From the NCBI GenBank assembly GCA_021821225.1, contig JAKACR010000054.1, positions 1 to 12,657 of the forward strand: a stretch of DNA of 12,657 bases, read 5' to 3'. Origin of the DNA: Bacillota bacterium (GTDB lineage Bacteria > Bacillota > Bacilli > Alicyclobacillales > SLC66). A program made the position numbers and the translations under genes. The notes below the pieces were generated by a model. That model did not search any database and was not told the origin of the DNA. It saw only the letters and a list, made by a program, of their open reading frames with translations. This document shows positions 1 to 6,985 of the stretch, one piece after another; position 1 is the stretch's first letter; each line of letters begins with the position of its first letter.

Positions 1-663
1 CAGGCACTGGGGAAACCAGTCGTGGCGAGCGCGGTGGGCGGAATTGTGGAAATGATCCAGGACGGGATCGACGGGTTTCTCGTTCCGTCCAGGGATGTGG
101 AGCAATTGTCCGCGCACCTGTCGCTTCTGTTGCAAGACGAGGACCTGCGGCGGCGGATGAGTGTCCGGGCCGCACAGAAGGCGACGGAGCGGTGGGATGC
201 GCGGACGATGCTGACGCGGACAGTGCGGGTGTACGAAGAGGCGGTCCGGACGGCCCGCGCGCAGGAGGATCGCGCAAAGGCGAAAGCGGGAGCGAAGGCC
301 AAAACGGGGGTGGAGGCAAGTGTGCCGCCGGTTCCCGCTCCGGAGTTTGCCGCCAGTCTCAAGCAGAGCTGTCCTGCTTCCGGCGCTCCGGATGACCCCA
401 TCCCCGTCCTGGAGACCGTATCCGGCTGCGTGCGTGCGGCCGTCACACAGCAGACAGTCGGTGATGCGTCCGTGCACCTGCTGGACGTGACCGGTATCGT
501 CCTGCGCAGTGTCGGGACCGATGAGCACGGCAATTTTGCGATAGGCGACGTTCCGGCGGGAACGTATACATTGGCCTGTTTCTCCCGTGCGCATGGCTCG
601 CGGACGCAAAAAATCTCTGTCCCGCAGGCGGCGGATTCGCCTTTTGCCGTGTTGCTGGCGTAA
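1..663 (+). CDS. GT4 glycosyltransferase, C-terminal part, fused to a carboxypeptidase-regulatory-like domain (5' partial)
   Basis: The frame is open at the window edge, so the N-terminal acceptor domain and the real start lie upstream; 220 residues are visible. Residues 1-28 carry the end of the GT-B nucleotide-sugar domain, with GKPVVASAVGGIVEMIQDG; the Glu at residue 17 corresponds to the second Glu of the EX7E motif of family GT4. A helical tail to about residue 87 is followed by an Ala/Lys-rich and Pro-rich linker (about 88-139). The last ~80 residues look like a carboxypeptidase-regulatory (transthyretin-like) beta-sandwich: VSG near 140 and TDEHGNFAIGDVPAGTYTL at 173-191. The protein probably transfers a sugar from a nucleotide donor to a glycan or lipid carrier at the cytoplasmic face, which fits the nucleotide-sugar genes that follow. 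Acceptor and sugar cannot be read. The role of the extra domain is unknown; carbohydrate or partner-protein binding is my inference. Confidence 0.85.
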   Translation, partial: QALGKPVVASAVGGIVEMIQDGIDGFLVPSRDVEQLSAHLSLLLQDEDLRRRMSVRAAQKATERWDARTMLTRTVRVYEEAVRTARAQEDRAKAKAGAKAKTGVEASVPPVPAPEFAASLKQSCPASGAPDDPIPVLETVSGCVRAAVTQQTVGDASVHLLDVTGIVLRSVGTDEHGNFAIGDVPAGTYTLACFSRAHGSRTQKISVPQAADSPFAVLLA

Positions 664-723
664 CGCACGGAATGAACCGGATTCCGGCGGCAGGTGACGG
701 GCCAAGAAAAGTCCGTCGCGTTC

Positions 724-1647
724 TTACGCTTCCTTTTGCGGCATGACGTGCGTGTAGGTTTCGGCCAAGCCCTGGCCCATGCTGTACCGCGGAGACCAGC
801 CCAGCGCGGCTCGGGCTTTTCGGTTGTCCAGGCAACTGTGACGGATATCGCCCGCGCGCGGCGGCGCGCTGATTGTATTGATCCCTGAACCGTGAATCCC
901 GGCGATGCGGGCGAGCAGTTGATTGACGGACGTGCCGACAGCCGTGGAAACATTCACCGTTTCGTTGTCGCCTCTGAGCCAGGCGGCCACATTGGCCCGC
1001 GCGACATCCTTAACGTAAACAAAATCGCGCGTCTGTTCGCCGTCGCCGTGAATGACGGGAGGAAGTCCCTGCCTGATGCGGTCCAGAAACAGGGCGACGA
1101 CGCCGCCTTCTCCTTTCGCCGTCTGTCTCGGCCCGTATACGTTTGCATAGCGCAGGATCGTGAACCGCAGTCCGCGCAGGGCGTGAAACACCCGCAGATA
1201 GGCTTCGGGCGTCAACTTGGAGATGCCGTAAAACGAGATCGGCGCGACGGGGGCGCTCTCGTCGATCAGATCCGTATTGATATCGCCGTACACGGCGCAG
1301 GAGGAGGCGTAGATGAACTTTTGCACGCCGGATTCCGCGGACGCCCGGATCAGATTGAGTGTGCCCAGGATGTTGACGCCTGCGTCGTGCGCGGGATCTT
1401 TCAGCGACCGCGGCACATCGACCTGCGCCGCCTGGTGGAATACGGCGTGCGGCTTCACGTCCGCCAACACATCCTGTATTTCCGGCGATCGGATGTCCAA
1501 CGTGTGCAGGACGGCCTCCGGGTGCACATGATCCTTTGCGCCACCTGACAGATCGTCGATGACATGCACCTTGTGCCCTGCAAAAATCAGTTCGTCAACC
1601 AGGTGCGACCCGATAAACCCCGCTCCTCCGGTCACGACCGCCAACAT
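724..1647 (-). CDS. NAD-dependent epimerase/dehydratase, UDP-glucose 4-epimerase (GalE)-like extended SDR
   Basis: The protein is 307 aa with an N-terminal Rossmann motif TGGAGFIGS (residues 6-14), an acidic patch IDD after the second strand, SSC at 115-117, and the catalytic pair Tyr140/Lys144 in YGISK. RYANVYGPRQ and the C-terminal RAGDIRHSCLDNRKA block are typical of UDP-hexose 4-epimerases and their relatives, and the length fits the short bacterial forms. It most likely interconverts UDP-glucose/galactose or their N-acetyl forms; substrate preference cannot be decided. I chose ATG 1647 because AAAGAGGTG (1654-1662) ends 6 nt before it; the GTG at 1656 overlaps that ribosome-binding site. 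The gene converges on the glycosyltransferase and is divergent from the dehydrogenase, so it is probably part of the same glycan locus but expressed from its own promoter. Confidence 0.88.
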   Translation of the reverse strand: MLAVVTGGAGFIGSHLVDELIFAGHKVHVIDDLSGGAKDHVHPEAVLHTLDIRSPEIQDVLADVKPHAVFHQAAQVDVPRSLKDPAHDAGVNILGTLNLIRASAESGVQKFIYASSCAVYGDINTDLIDESAPVAPISFYGISKLTPEAYLRVFHALRGLRFTILRYANVYGPRQTAKGEGGVVALFLDRIRQGLPPVIHGDGEQTRDFVYVKDVARANVAAWLRGDNETVNVSTAVGTSVNQLLARIAGIHGSGINTISAPPRAGDIRHSCLDNRKARAALGWSPRYSMGQGLAETYTHVMPQKEA

Positions 1648-1653
1648 GTCCGT

Positions 1654-1662
1654 CACCTCTTT
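1654..1662 (-). promoter_or_regulatory. Ribosome-binding site that fixes the start of the GalE-like gene
   Basis: The minus strand reads AAAGAGGTG, ending 6 nt before ATG 1647. The in-frame GTG at 1654-1656 lies inside this site, so it is unlikely to be the start. Confidence 0.7.
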
Positions 1663-1805
1663 ACATCAGATACATGCTGCAGAAATCGTGGATGTCTTAC
1701 GGTATGTTGGCTGAAACGCCGGGTCGCGGCTTCCATCCACGCAATCACCGCCACCCTATACATGATAGTCTATTTTTGGAATGGGTGGGTAGCTATCCGA
1801 TGCGA

Positions 1806-1835
1806 GAGACAACGGGCCGCCGTATGTTCTGTAAT
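1806..1835 (+). promoter_or_regulatory. Possible sigma-A promoter for the nucleotide-sugar dehydrogenase
   Basis: GAGACA (1806-1811; 4 of 6 match to the -35 consensus), an 18-nt spacer and TGTAAT (1830-1835; 5 of 6 match to the -10 consensus) lie just upstream of the dehydrogenase ribosome-binding site. Transcription would begin near 1842, giving a leader of about 25 nt. The call rests on consensus matching by eye. No equally good promoter was found for the divergent epimerase. Confidence 0.35.
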
Positions 1836-1867
1836 AGTGGAAGATGTGGGGAGGTCAGGCGGTAACA

Positions 1868-3145
1868 ATGCCAAGCGCAGATTATCGCACCGCTGCAATC
1901 GTCGGATTGGGGTATGTGGGGTTGCCACTCGCTATTCTCTTTGCGCGGCGGGGGTTTTCGGTGACGGGCATCGATATTGATCCGCACAAAGTGGCCTTGT
2001 TGATGGAAGAGAAACACAGCTATCTCAGTGAACTTTCCGATGCGGTGATTGAGGAGGCGATCGGTTCCGGACGGTTTCAGGCAACCACGGACTTCGGACA
2101 GATCAGGCTGGCCGACGCCGTGATCATCTGTGTTCCCACCCCGCTTACTCCTGACCATCTGCCGGATCTCACGCACTTGACGCAGGCGGTTGCCAATATC
2201 GAACCGTATTTGCGGCTGGGGCACCTTGTCGTGCTCGAAAGCTCGACGTATCCGGGGACGACGGAGGAAGTGATGGTTCCGCTGCTTGCCGCCAAAGGAC
2301 TGCGCGTTGGAAAAGAGCTGTTCATCGGCTACTCGCCGGAGCGCGTGGATCCTGGGCGCGACGTGACGCTGGAATCGATCCCCAAGGTCGTGAGCGGAGT
2401 CACTCCCGCCTGTCTGGAGCGGATCGAGCAGGTCTATGGCAGGGTATTTGCCAAACTAGTTCCCGTCTCGAACCCAAGGACGGCCGAGATGGTCAAGCTG
2501 GTTGAAAATACGCAACGCCTGGTCAATATCTCGCTTGTCAATGAGTTGCGGGATATCTGCCGGCGCTTCCAGGTCGACATCTGGGAGGTGGTCGACGCGG
2601 CCGCCACCAAACCGTACGGCTTCATGCCGTACTATCCGGGACCGGGAATCGGCGGCCACTGCATCCCGGTCGATCCGCTGTACTTGAAGTGGAAATCCAA
2701 CCGTCTCGGGATGAGTACCACGATGATCGACGCGGCGGATGAAATCAACCGGATGACGCCTTCCCGCACCGTTTCGCTTCTGTCCAGCTTCCTGGGGAGC
2801 GGGGCGATCGCCTCTTTGCGCATTCTGGTCCTGGGCGTCACCTATAAGAAGGATGTCAATGACGTCCGCGAATCCCCCGCGCTGGAGATCATCCGGGAAT
2901 TGCGCAAGGGCGGCGCCACAGTCGGTTTTTGCGATCCGCTCGTCGGCGAGCTGCAAGTCGACGGGACGGTCATGACGGCTCTGCCGCTCACCGAGGATAC
3001 GCTGGGCGCGCAGGACTGCGTGTTGATTCTCGTGGATCACTCGTCTGTCGATTACGCGTTTGTGGTGAGTCATGCCCCTCTCGTGATCGATACGCGCAAT
3101 GCGACGAAGGATGTTTCGGAGCGGGACCGGGTAGTCGTTTTATGA
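1868..3145 (+). CDS. UDP-glucose/GDP-mannose dehydrogenase family protein, UDP-N-acetylsugar 6-dehydrogenase type
   Basis: This cytoplasmic enzyme would oxidise the C6 hydroxyl of a UDP-sugar to a carboxylate in two NAD-dependent steps, giving a uronic acid donor. The product is 425 aa. It shows the NAD-binding GLGYVGLP (13-20), a central domain with YSPERVDPG (155-163), Lys210 and Asn214 in EMVKLVENTQR, and the catalytic Cys265 in GIGGHCIPVDP. A C-terminal UDP-binding domain contains LGVTYKKDVNDVRESP (322-337). The SPERVDPG and GGHCIPVDP forms resemble UDP-GlcNAc/UDP-ManNAc dehydrogenases (WbpA/WecC class) more than UDP-glucose dehydrogenase, but the substrate is inferred. I prefer ATG 1868, with GGGGAGG 12 nt and AGGCGG 5 nt upstream; ATG 1844, adding 8 residues, is possible but would place that ribosome-binding site inside the coding region. 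The stop overlaps an ATG of the next frame (ATGA at 3142-3145). Confidence 0.92.
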   Translation: MPSADYRTAAIVGLGYVGLPLAILFARRGFSVTGIDIDPHKVALLMEEKHSYLSELSDAVIEEAIGSGRFQATTDFGQIRLADAVIICVPTPLTPDHLPDLTHLTQAVANIEPYLRLGHLVVLESSTYPGTTEEVMVPLLAAKGLRVGKELFIGYSPERVDPGRDVTLESIPKVVSGVTPACLERIEQVYGRVFAKLVPVSNPRTAEMVKLVENTQRLVNISLVNELRDICRRFQVDIWEVVDAAATKPYGFMPYYPGPGIGGHCIPVDPLYLKWKSNRLGMSTTMIDAADEINRMTPSRTVSLLSSFLGSGAIASLRILVLGVTYKKDVNDVRESPALEIIRELRKGGATVGFCDPLVGELQVDGTVMTALPLTEDTLGAQDCVLILVDHSSVDYAFVVSHAPLVIDTRNATKDVSERDRVVVL

Positions 3146-3177
3146 GTCATCGTGTGATGGGGGAGGGGATGGACCCG

Positions 3178-4143
3178 ATGCGGATCACGGTCACAGGAGG
3201 AGCGGGGTTTATCGGTTCCCATCTGGTGGAGGCGCTGCTGGCTGACGGCCATGAGGTGACGACGCTTGACAATCTGTCGACAGGGCGGGAGGCGCATCTG
3301 CAGCATGTGCTGCAGCATCCCGGGCATACGCTGGTCAATGGAGACGTGCTCGACCGGCAGACGGTCGGGCGATGCCTGGCGGAGTCAGACGCCGTGTACC
3401 ATCTGGCCGCTGTCCTTGGCGTGCGAAACTGCGTGGACAATCCGCTGAACGTCATCCGGGGGAATCTGGACGGTACCCGCTGTGTGCTGGAAGAAGCGTT
3501 TGCGCGGGGTGCCAAAGTCATTTTTGCCTCCACTTCGGAGGTTTACGGGAGGAATCCCGACGTGCCGTTTTCCGAGGACGCCGATCGCGTTCTGGGACCG
3601 ACGACGGTGCACCGCTGGTGTTACGCCACGGCCAAGGCGATGGATGAGCACCTCTGCCTGGCGTACGCCAAGGAGGGGATGCGCACCACCATCATCCGCT
3701 ATTTCAACGCCTACGGCCCGCGCGCCGACAACACGGCCTACAGCGGCGTCATTCCGCAGTTCATCGGGGCGGCCCTGCGCAATGAGCCGATCCGCGTCTT
3801 CGGAAGCGGCAAGCAGACGCGCTGCTTCACCTATGTGGACGATCTTGTGCGCGGGACCGTCGCCGCGCTCGGCGAACGGGCGGATGGGCGTGTGTTCAAC
3901 CTGGGCACCCAGGTGGAGGTTTCCATCAACAGTCTGGCGCACCTGATCCGTACCCTGTCGGACTCGCGGTCGCAGATCGTGCACATTCCGTATGACGAGG
4001 CGTTCGGGCGGGGATACGAGGACACCATGCGGCGGGTGCCGGACCTTTTTGAGGCGTCCGCCGCGCTTGGCTATCGGGCGGAGACCAACCTGATCGCCGG
4101 ACTTGGGAATACCATCCAGTGGCAACGGGAGCATGGACGGTGA
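3178..4143 (+). CDS. NAD-dependent epimerase/dehydratase (extended SDR), nucleotide-sugar modifying
   Basis: The 321-aa product has TGGAGFIGS (6-14), an Asp31-Asn pair after the second strand suggesting NAD rather than NADP, STSEVYG (118-124), and the catalytic Tyr149/Lys153 in RWCYATAK. RYFNAYGPR (174-182), TYVDDLV (218-224) and the C-terminal GRGYEDTMRRVPD block are shared by UDP-glucose 4-epimerases, UDP-glucuronate decarboxylases and related dehydratases. The exact reaction cannot be read. Since the gene directly follows a UDP-sugar dehydrogenase, it may act on the uronic product (4-epimerisation or decarboxylation); this is inference. I chose ATG 3178 because GGAGGGG (3162-3168) lies 9 nt upstream and the Rossmann strand starts there. 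ATG 3142, which overlaps the previous stop, and ATG 3169 are alternatives. Close coupling implies one operon with the dehydrogenase. Confidence 0.88.
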   Translation: MRITVTGGAGFIGSHLVEALLADGHEVTTLDNLSTGREAHLQHVLQHPGHTLVNGDVLDRQTVGRCLAESDAVYHLAAVLGVRNCVDNPLNVIRGNLDGTRCVLEEAFARGAKVIFASTSEVYGRNPDVPFSEDADRVLGPTTVHRWCYATAKAMDEHLCLAYAKEGMRTTIIRYFNAYGPRADNTAYSGVIPQFIGAALRNEPIRVFGSGKQTRCFTYVDDLVRGTVAALGERADGRVFNLGTQVEVSINSLAHLIRTLSDSRSQIVHIPYDEAFGRGYEDTMRRVPDLFEASAALGYRAETNLIAGLGNTIQWQREHGR

Positions 4144-4206
4144 ACGGTTTGTACGACGGCTGTCCACTGGTTGTTCATGATGGCTTCGCCACGTCTCCCT
4201 ATGGGT

Positions 4207-4317
4207 CATGGGATAAAGTCCTCTGAACAGGCGATCTGATTCCAGATAGTGAGTTTGAGGATTCAGCCAAACTCACTATCTACTGTTGCGCGTCTGTGAA
4301 AATTCAGTTATCCCATG
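4207..4317. repeat. 111-bp concentric imperfect palindrome between convergent genes (MITE-like or bidirectional terminator)
   Basis: The outer arms CATGGGATAA (4207-4216) and TTATCCCATG (4308-4317) are perfect 10-bp inverted repeats. The inner arms AGATAGTGAGTTTG (4244-4257) and its exact complement (4268-4281) form a 14-bp stem with a 10-nt loop. Both pairs share a centre near 4262, and scattered pairing between them keeps register (for example ACAGGCG against ACAGACG). The right outer arm includes the stop codon of the DMT gene. The inner stem is AT-rich against a GC-rich background and has no clear T-tract on either side, so a classic rho-independent terminator is not a good fit. Confidence 0.65.
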
Positions 4318-5261
4318 TTCTCCAGGCTGTGAAATACCATGCCGGCGATCACGAGTGCGAGTCCCGCCAGATCAAGCGCCGATACGCGGGTTCCGGGTAT
4401 GAGCAGCAGGCCGCCGATCAGGGCGAAAACGACTTCGCCCGCCTGTGTGGCTTCCACGGCCGCGAGGCGGTGCATGTCCTTGCGGACCCAATCGGTTGCG
4501 GTGAAGAACAGGGTGGTTGCGATGACCCCCGAGGCAATCGCCACAATCAGCGCCTGAATCGTCTGCTGTAAGCTCGGAAGTCCGGCGGTGACGATCCGGT
4601 CGGTGGACAGGATCAACCAGAGCGGCATGCTTGCGATCGTCATGCCGAGCGTCCGTTGATAGGCGTCGAGCCTGTCCGCGCAGAGATTCATCATTTTCCG
4701 GTTGCCGAGCGGATACGCAAACGCCGCGACGATGACCGGAATCATGCCGGACAGGAGAACGTGGAGCGGCTTGCGCGCGGACTGCGACCATTCCATCAAG
4801 CCGATTCCGGAGAGCATGATCAGGGAGATGCCGACGCTTTTTGCCGGGATGCCTGTCGTTGTCGGAATGTCTCTCGCAGTCTTTTCCGGACTTTGTGCCG
4901 CGTGGTGCGGCGCGTGCAACAAAGGCGTCATCAGCGCGCCCGCGATGATGGTGAACTGCCAGGTGCCCGCCACAAGCCATGCGGGGCTGTAGGCGGCCGC
5001 AAAGCACAGCGGCGCGTAAAACAGCCCGAAGCCGACTGTGCTCCAGACAAGCCATTGCAGTGGCTGCCGGCGCATTTCGGCCGCCAATTCCCCGGTTCCG
5101 CGGCGGATGGCGACCAGTGCCAACAGCGACGGGACCATGAAGATGTACCGCAGGGAGGCGCTCCAGATCCAGTTTCCGCCGCCGGCGCTCATCCGTTGGT
5201 TCAGCACGAAAGATGAGGCAAAAAATAAAGACGACAGAATGCCGAGCAGGATTGCCTTCAT
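4308..5261 (-). CDS. DMT-superfamily multidrug-efflux-like membrane transporter (EmrE/EamA type)
   Basis: A 317-aa integral membrane protein with about ten hydrophobic segments in two halves, as in ten-helix drug/metabolite transporters. The halves are separated by a His/Pro-rich hydrophilic loop (about 116-142). The N-terminal segment with SSFVLNQRMSAGGG and the WIWSASLRYIFM stretch match the family annotated in Firmicutes as putative multidrug resistance efflux transporter (Pfam EmrE, PF13536), from memory. The end, with LAAVEATQAGEVVFALIGG, is the usual EamA repeat-2 signature. ATG 5261 is preceded by TGGAGGA (minus strand, 5267-5273) at 5 nt. The start lies 16 nt after the stop of the GNAT gene, so the two should be cotranscribed. 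The last codons fall inside the palindrome at 4207-4317. The substrate is unknown; export of a toxic or acetylated small molecule is only a guess from the neighbour. Confidence 0.85.
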   Translation of the reverse strand: MKAILLGILSSLFFASSFVLNQRMSAGGGNWIWSASLRYIFMVPSLLALVAIRRGTGELAAEMRRQPLQWLVWSTVGFGLFYAPLCFAAAYSPAWLVAGTWQFTIIAGALMTPLLHAPHHAAQSPEKTARDIPTTTGIPAKSVGISLIMLSGIGLMEWSQSARKPLHVLLSGMIPVIVAAFAYPLGNRKMMNLCADRLDAYQRTLGMTIASMPLWLILSTDRIVTAGLPSLQQTIQALIVAIASGVIATTLFFTATDWVRKDMHRLAAVEATQAGEVVFALIGGLLLIPGTRVSALDLAGLALVIAGMVFHSLENMG

Positions 5262-5277
5262 GGTATTCCTCCACGGA

Positions 5278-5769
5278 TCAGGGTTTCTGTCGCAGAATCC
5301 CGGCTATATCGTCCCCAGCGCGACCGACCGTTTTGCGCATGGCGATGTGTTCGATCGCGGCGTCCATAAAGCGCTCGCCGAAAGCCGTATACCCCATGCG
5401 CTCATAAAATGCCGTGGCACGGATCTGGGCGTGCAAGACGATCTCCCGAAAACCGGCCGCGCGGGCATCCTGTTCGAGAAATTTCATGAGCGCCCGCCCG
5501 AGACCCGACCGGCGGTGGGAGGCGAGGACGGCCACGCGTTCGATTTTGGCCGTGCCGTCCGGTGTATAGGATCGCATGCGCGCGGTGCCGAGCGCCTGTC
5601 CGCGACGGTCGCGGGCCAGCACATGGACCGTGTGCGGATCCTGGTCCAGGTCATCCAGCTCGAGGTGCTCGGGGACATTCTGCTCTAGGACGAAGACCTG
5701 CTTCCGGACGAGAAACGCCGCTTGCAGACCGTTTGCGTCCTTCACGCGTTGGATGGTGATATCGGACAT
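5278..5769 (-). CDS. GNAT-family N-acetyltransferase, YjcF-like
   Basis: The 163-aa protein has the GNAT fold elements in order: an N-terminal strand/helix with RKQVFVLEQNVPEHLELDDLD (22-42), which resembles Bacillus YjcF-type acetyltransferases; a central strand IERVAVLASHRRSGLGRALM with the acetyl-CoA pyrophosphate loop RRSGLGRA (86-93); and a C-terminal AFYERMGY (120-127). It would transfer acetyl from acetyl-CoA to an unknown amine. ATG 5769 is chosen because AAGGAG (minus strand, 5778-5783) lies 8 nt upstream; the in-frame ATG at 5799 has no such site. It is the first gene of a two-gene unit with the DMT exporter and is divergent from the second DMT permease, with 165 nt between the two starts. 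Confidence 0.88.
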   Translation of the reverse strand: MSDITIQRVKDANGLQAAFLVRKQVFVLEQNVPEHLELDDLDQDPHTVHVLARDRRGQALGTARMRSYTPDGTAKIERVAVLASHRRSGLGRALMKFLEQDARAAGFREIVLHAQIRATAFYERMGYTAFGERFMDAAIEHIAMRKTVGRAGDDIAGILRQKP

Positions 5770-5777
5770 TGGGCAAT

Positions 5778-5783
5778 CTCCTT
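5778..5783 (-). promoter_or_regulatory. Ribosome-binding site deciding the GNAT start
   Basis: The minus strand reads AAGGAG, 8 nt before ATG 5769, which supports the 163-aa form over a 10-residue longer one. Confidence 0.7.
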
Positions 5784-5872
5784 CATCATAGGATTGCATG
5801 ATATGTGTTCATATGCCGACAGTGTAGCGCAGATGCGGGCCATCTGCATCGCAGACTTTATCACATGTCCTC

Positions 5873-5901
5873 TGGGCAGACGCGCGTTCCAGGATTATAC
5901 T
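5873..5901 (+). promoter_or_regulatory. Predicted sigma-A promoter for the EamA-type permease
   Basis: TGGGCA (5873-5878; 4 of 6) and TATACT (5896-5901; 5 of 6) are separated by 17 nt. This would place the transcript start near 5908, about 27 nt before the TTG start. Found by eye. Confidence 0.45.
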
Positions 5902-5921
5902 GAATCCAACACAAGGTGGCG

Positions 5922-5926
5922 GGAGG
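5922..5926 (+). promoter_or_regulatory. Ribosome-binding site indicating a TTG start
   Basis: GGAGG inside GGGAGGA lies 8 nt before TTG 5935. No in-frame ATG or GTG has a comparable site, so the permease most likely begins with TTG. Confidence 0.65.
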
Positions 5927-5934
5927 AATTCGCT

Positions 5935-6915
5935 TTGGATGCCGCGGTCAACACGGCGGTCCTGCTTTTCTATAAACTCTCCCGGAGCGGGAGCATCCGC
6001 GTCCGTTTCCGGTCGTGGTCCTGGTTTCTCGGCATGATGTCATTCATGCTGGTGACCGCCATCTGGGGCTACAGCAACATTGTCATCCACCAGGGGGAGG
6101 CGGCGATCTCCCCGGCCGTCCTGCTCTGGATGCGGTTTGCCGTCGCGGGCGTCGTGATGCTGCCCGTAGTCCTGCGGCTTCGCCTGTCGAGACGCGACTG
6201 GCTTTTCGGACTTGGGACGGGCGCCGTGCTCGGCCTGTCCGTGCTGGCCCAGGGTTGGGCCATGATGACGGTTCCCGTCGACGAAGTGGCGTTCATCACC
6301 GCGCTTTATGTCGTGTTCACTCCGCTCGGCGCGTCCTTGCTGCACAGGATGTGGCCGCCGAGACTGGTCTGGTTCGCGGTGGGGCTGAGTCTTGTCGGGA
6401 TGACGCTGCTCATCGGCAGGCTGTCGGTGAACCTGCACATCGGCATTCTGTGGGCCATGGTCGCCGCGCTGGGGATTTCGGTGCAGATCATCGCCACGAC
6501 GTCACTGGTCAAGACGGTGTCCTCCGTACAGCTCGCCGGTCTTCAATCGGAGGGGGCGGCGATCACGCTGACCCTTGCGGTCATGATCCAGGGGGCATTC
6601 TATCCGTCGATCTATGCCGGGCTGTTTCATTGGACGCCGGTCCAGTGGTTCTGGATCGGTTATCTGGCCATTGCGGCAACGGTTGTCGCGGTATTTTTGC
6701 AATCCTGGGGACAGGCGAGAATCTCGGCCACGGAAGCGGCGCTGGCGTTTAACATGGAACCCGTGTGGACGGCGCTTTTTGCGCTGGCGGTCCTTTCGCA
6801 GGGCATGACGGCCGCGCAGGTGACCGGAGCCGCGCTTATCGTCGGCAGCCTGAGCGCGGTATCCGGCTCGGGACGCAGTCGAAACGGCCAGATTCTCGGA
6901 GAGGGGATGAGGTAA
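5935..6915 (+). CDS. EamA-family (DMT superfamily) permease, TTG start
   Basis: The 326-aa product is very hydrophobic, with about ten membrane segments in two EamA repeats. The first repeat begins at about residue 35 (MSFMLVTAIWGYSNIVIHQG) and the second at about residue 170. The second ends with AFNMEPVWTALFALAVLSQG (271-290), the typical EP-containing motif of EamA proteins. A basic N-terminal stretch (KLSRSGSIRVRFRS) fits a cytoplasmic N-terminus. Family members export amino acids, metabolites or drugs; the substrate here is unknown. TTG 5935 is chosen from its ribosome-binding site; an ATG at 6034 would give a shorter protein that still keeps the first helix but has no Shine-Dalgarno site. 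The sequence is clearly different from the EmrE-type transporter at 4308-5261, so the two are not a recent duplication. Confidence 0.86.
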   Translation: MDAAVNTAVLLFYKLSRSGSIRVRFRSWSWFLGMMSFMLVTAIWGYSNIVIHQGEAAISPAVLLWMRFAVAGVVMLPVVLRLRLSRRDWLFGLGTGAVLGLSVLAQGWAMMTVPVDEVAFITALYVVFTPLGASLLHRMWPPRLVWFAVGLSLVGMTLLIGRLSVNLHIGILWAMVAALGISVQIIATTSLVKTVSSVQLAGLQSEGAAITLTLAVMIQGAFYPSIYAGLFHWTPVQWFWIGYLAIAATVVAVFLQSWGQARISATEAALAFNMEPVWTALFALAVLSQGMTAAQVTGAALIVGSLSAVSGSGRSRNGQILGEGMR

Positions 6916-6985
6916 TCAGGCAGGTGCTGAATGTGTAAACCATATGGGGGTACCTTAACATAAGCATACTCTGTGCGCTGGGACG

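Noticed and set aside
664..723. CCGGATTCCGG palindrome between convergent genes as a terminator
   Set aside because: The loop would be a single base and no T-tract follows on either strand.
443..835. Minus-strand open frame across the glycosyltransferase 3' end
   Set aside because: It covers two convergent real genes in a different frame and shows no recognisable domain.
2929..3177. Longer 5' extension of the second epimerase
   Set aside because: It overlaps the well-conserved C-terminal end of the dehydrogenase, and the Rossmann motif starts right after ATG 3178 with a good ribosome-binding site.
5722..5934. Upstream extension of the EamA permease frame into the GNAT gene
   Set aside because: The residues are unlike a permease, overlap the GNAT coding region and lack a ribosome-binding site; TTG 5935 is better placed.
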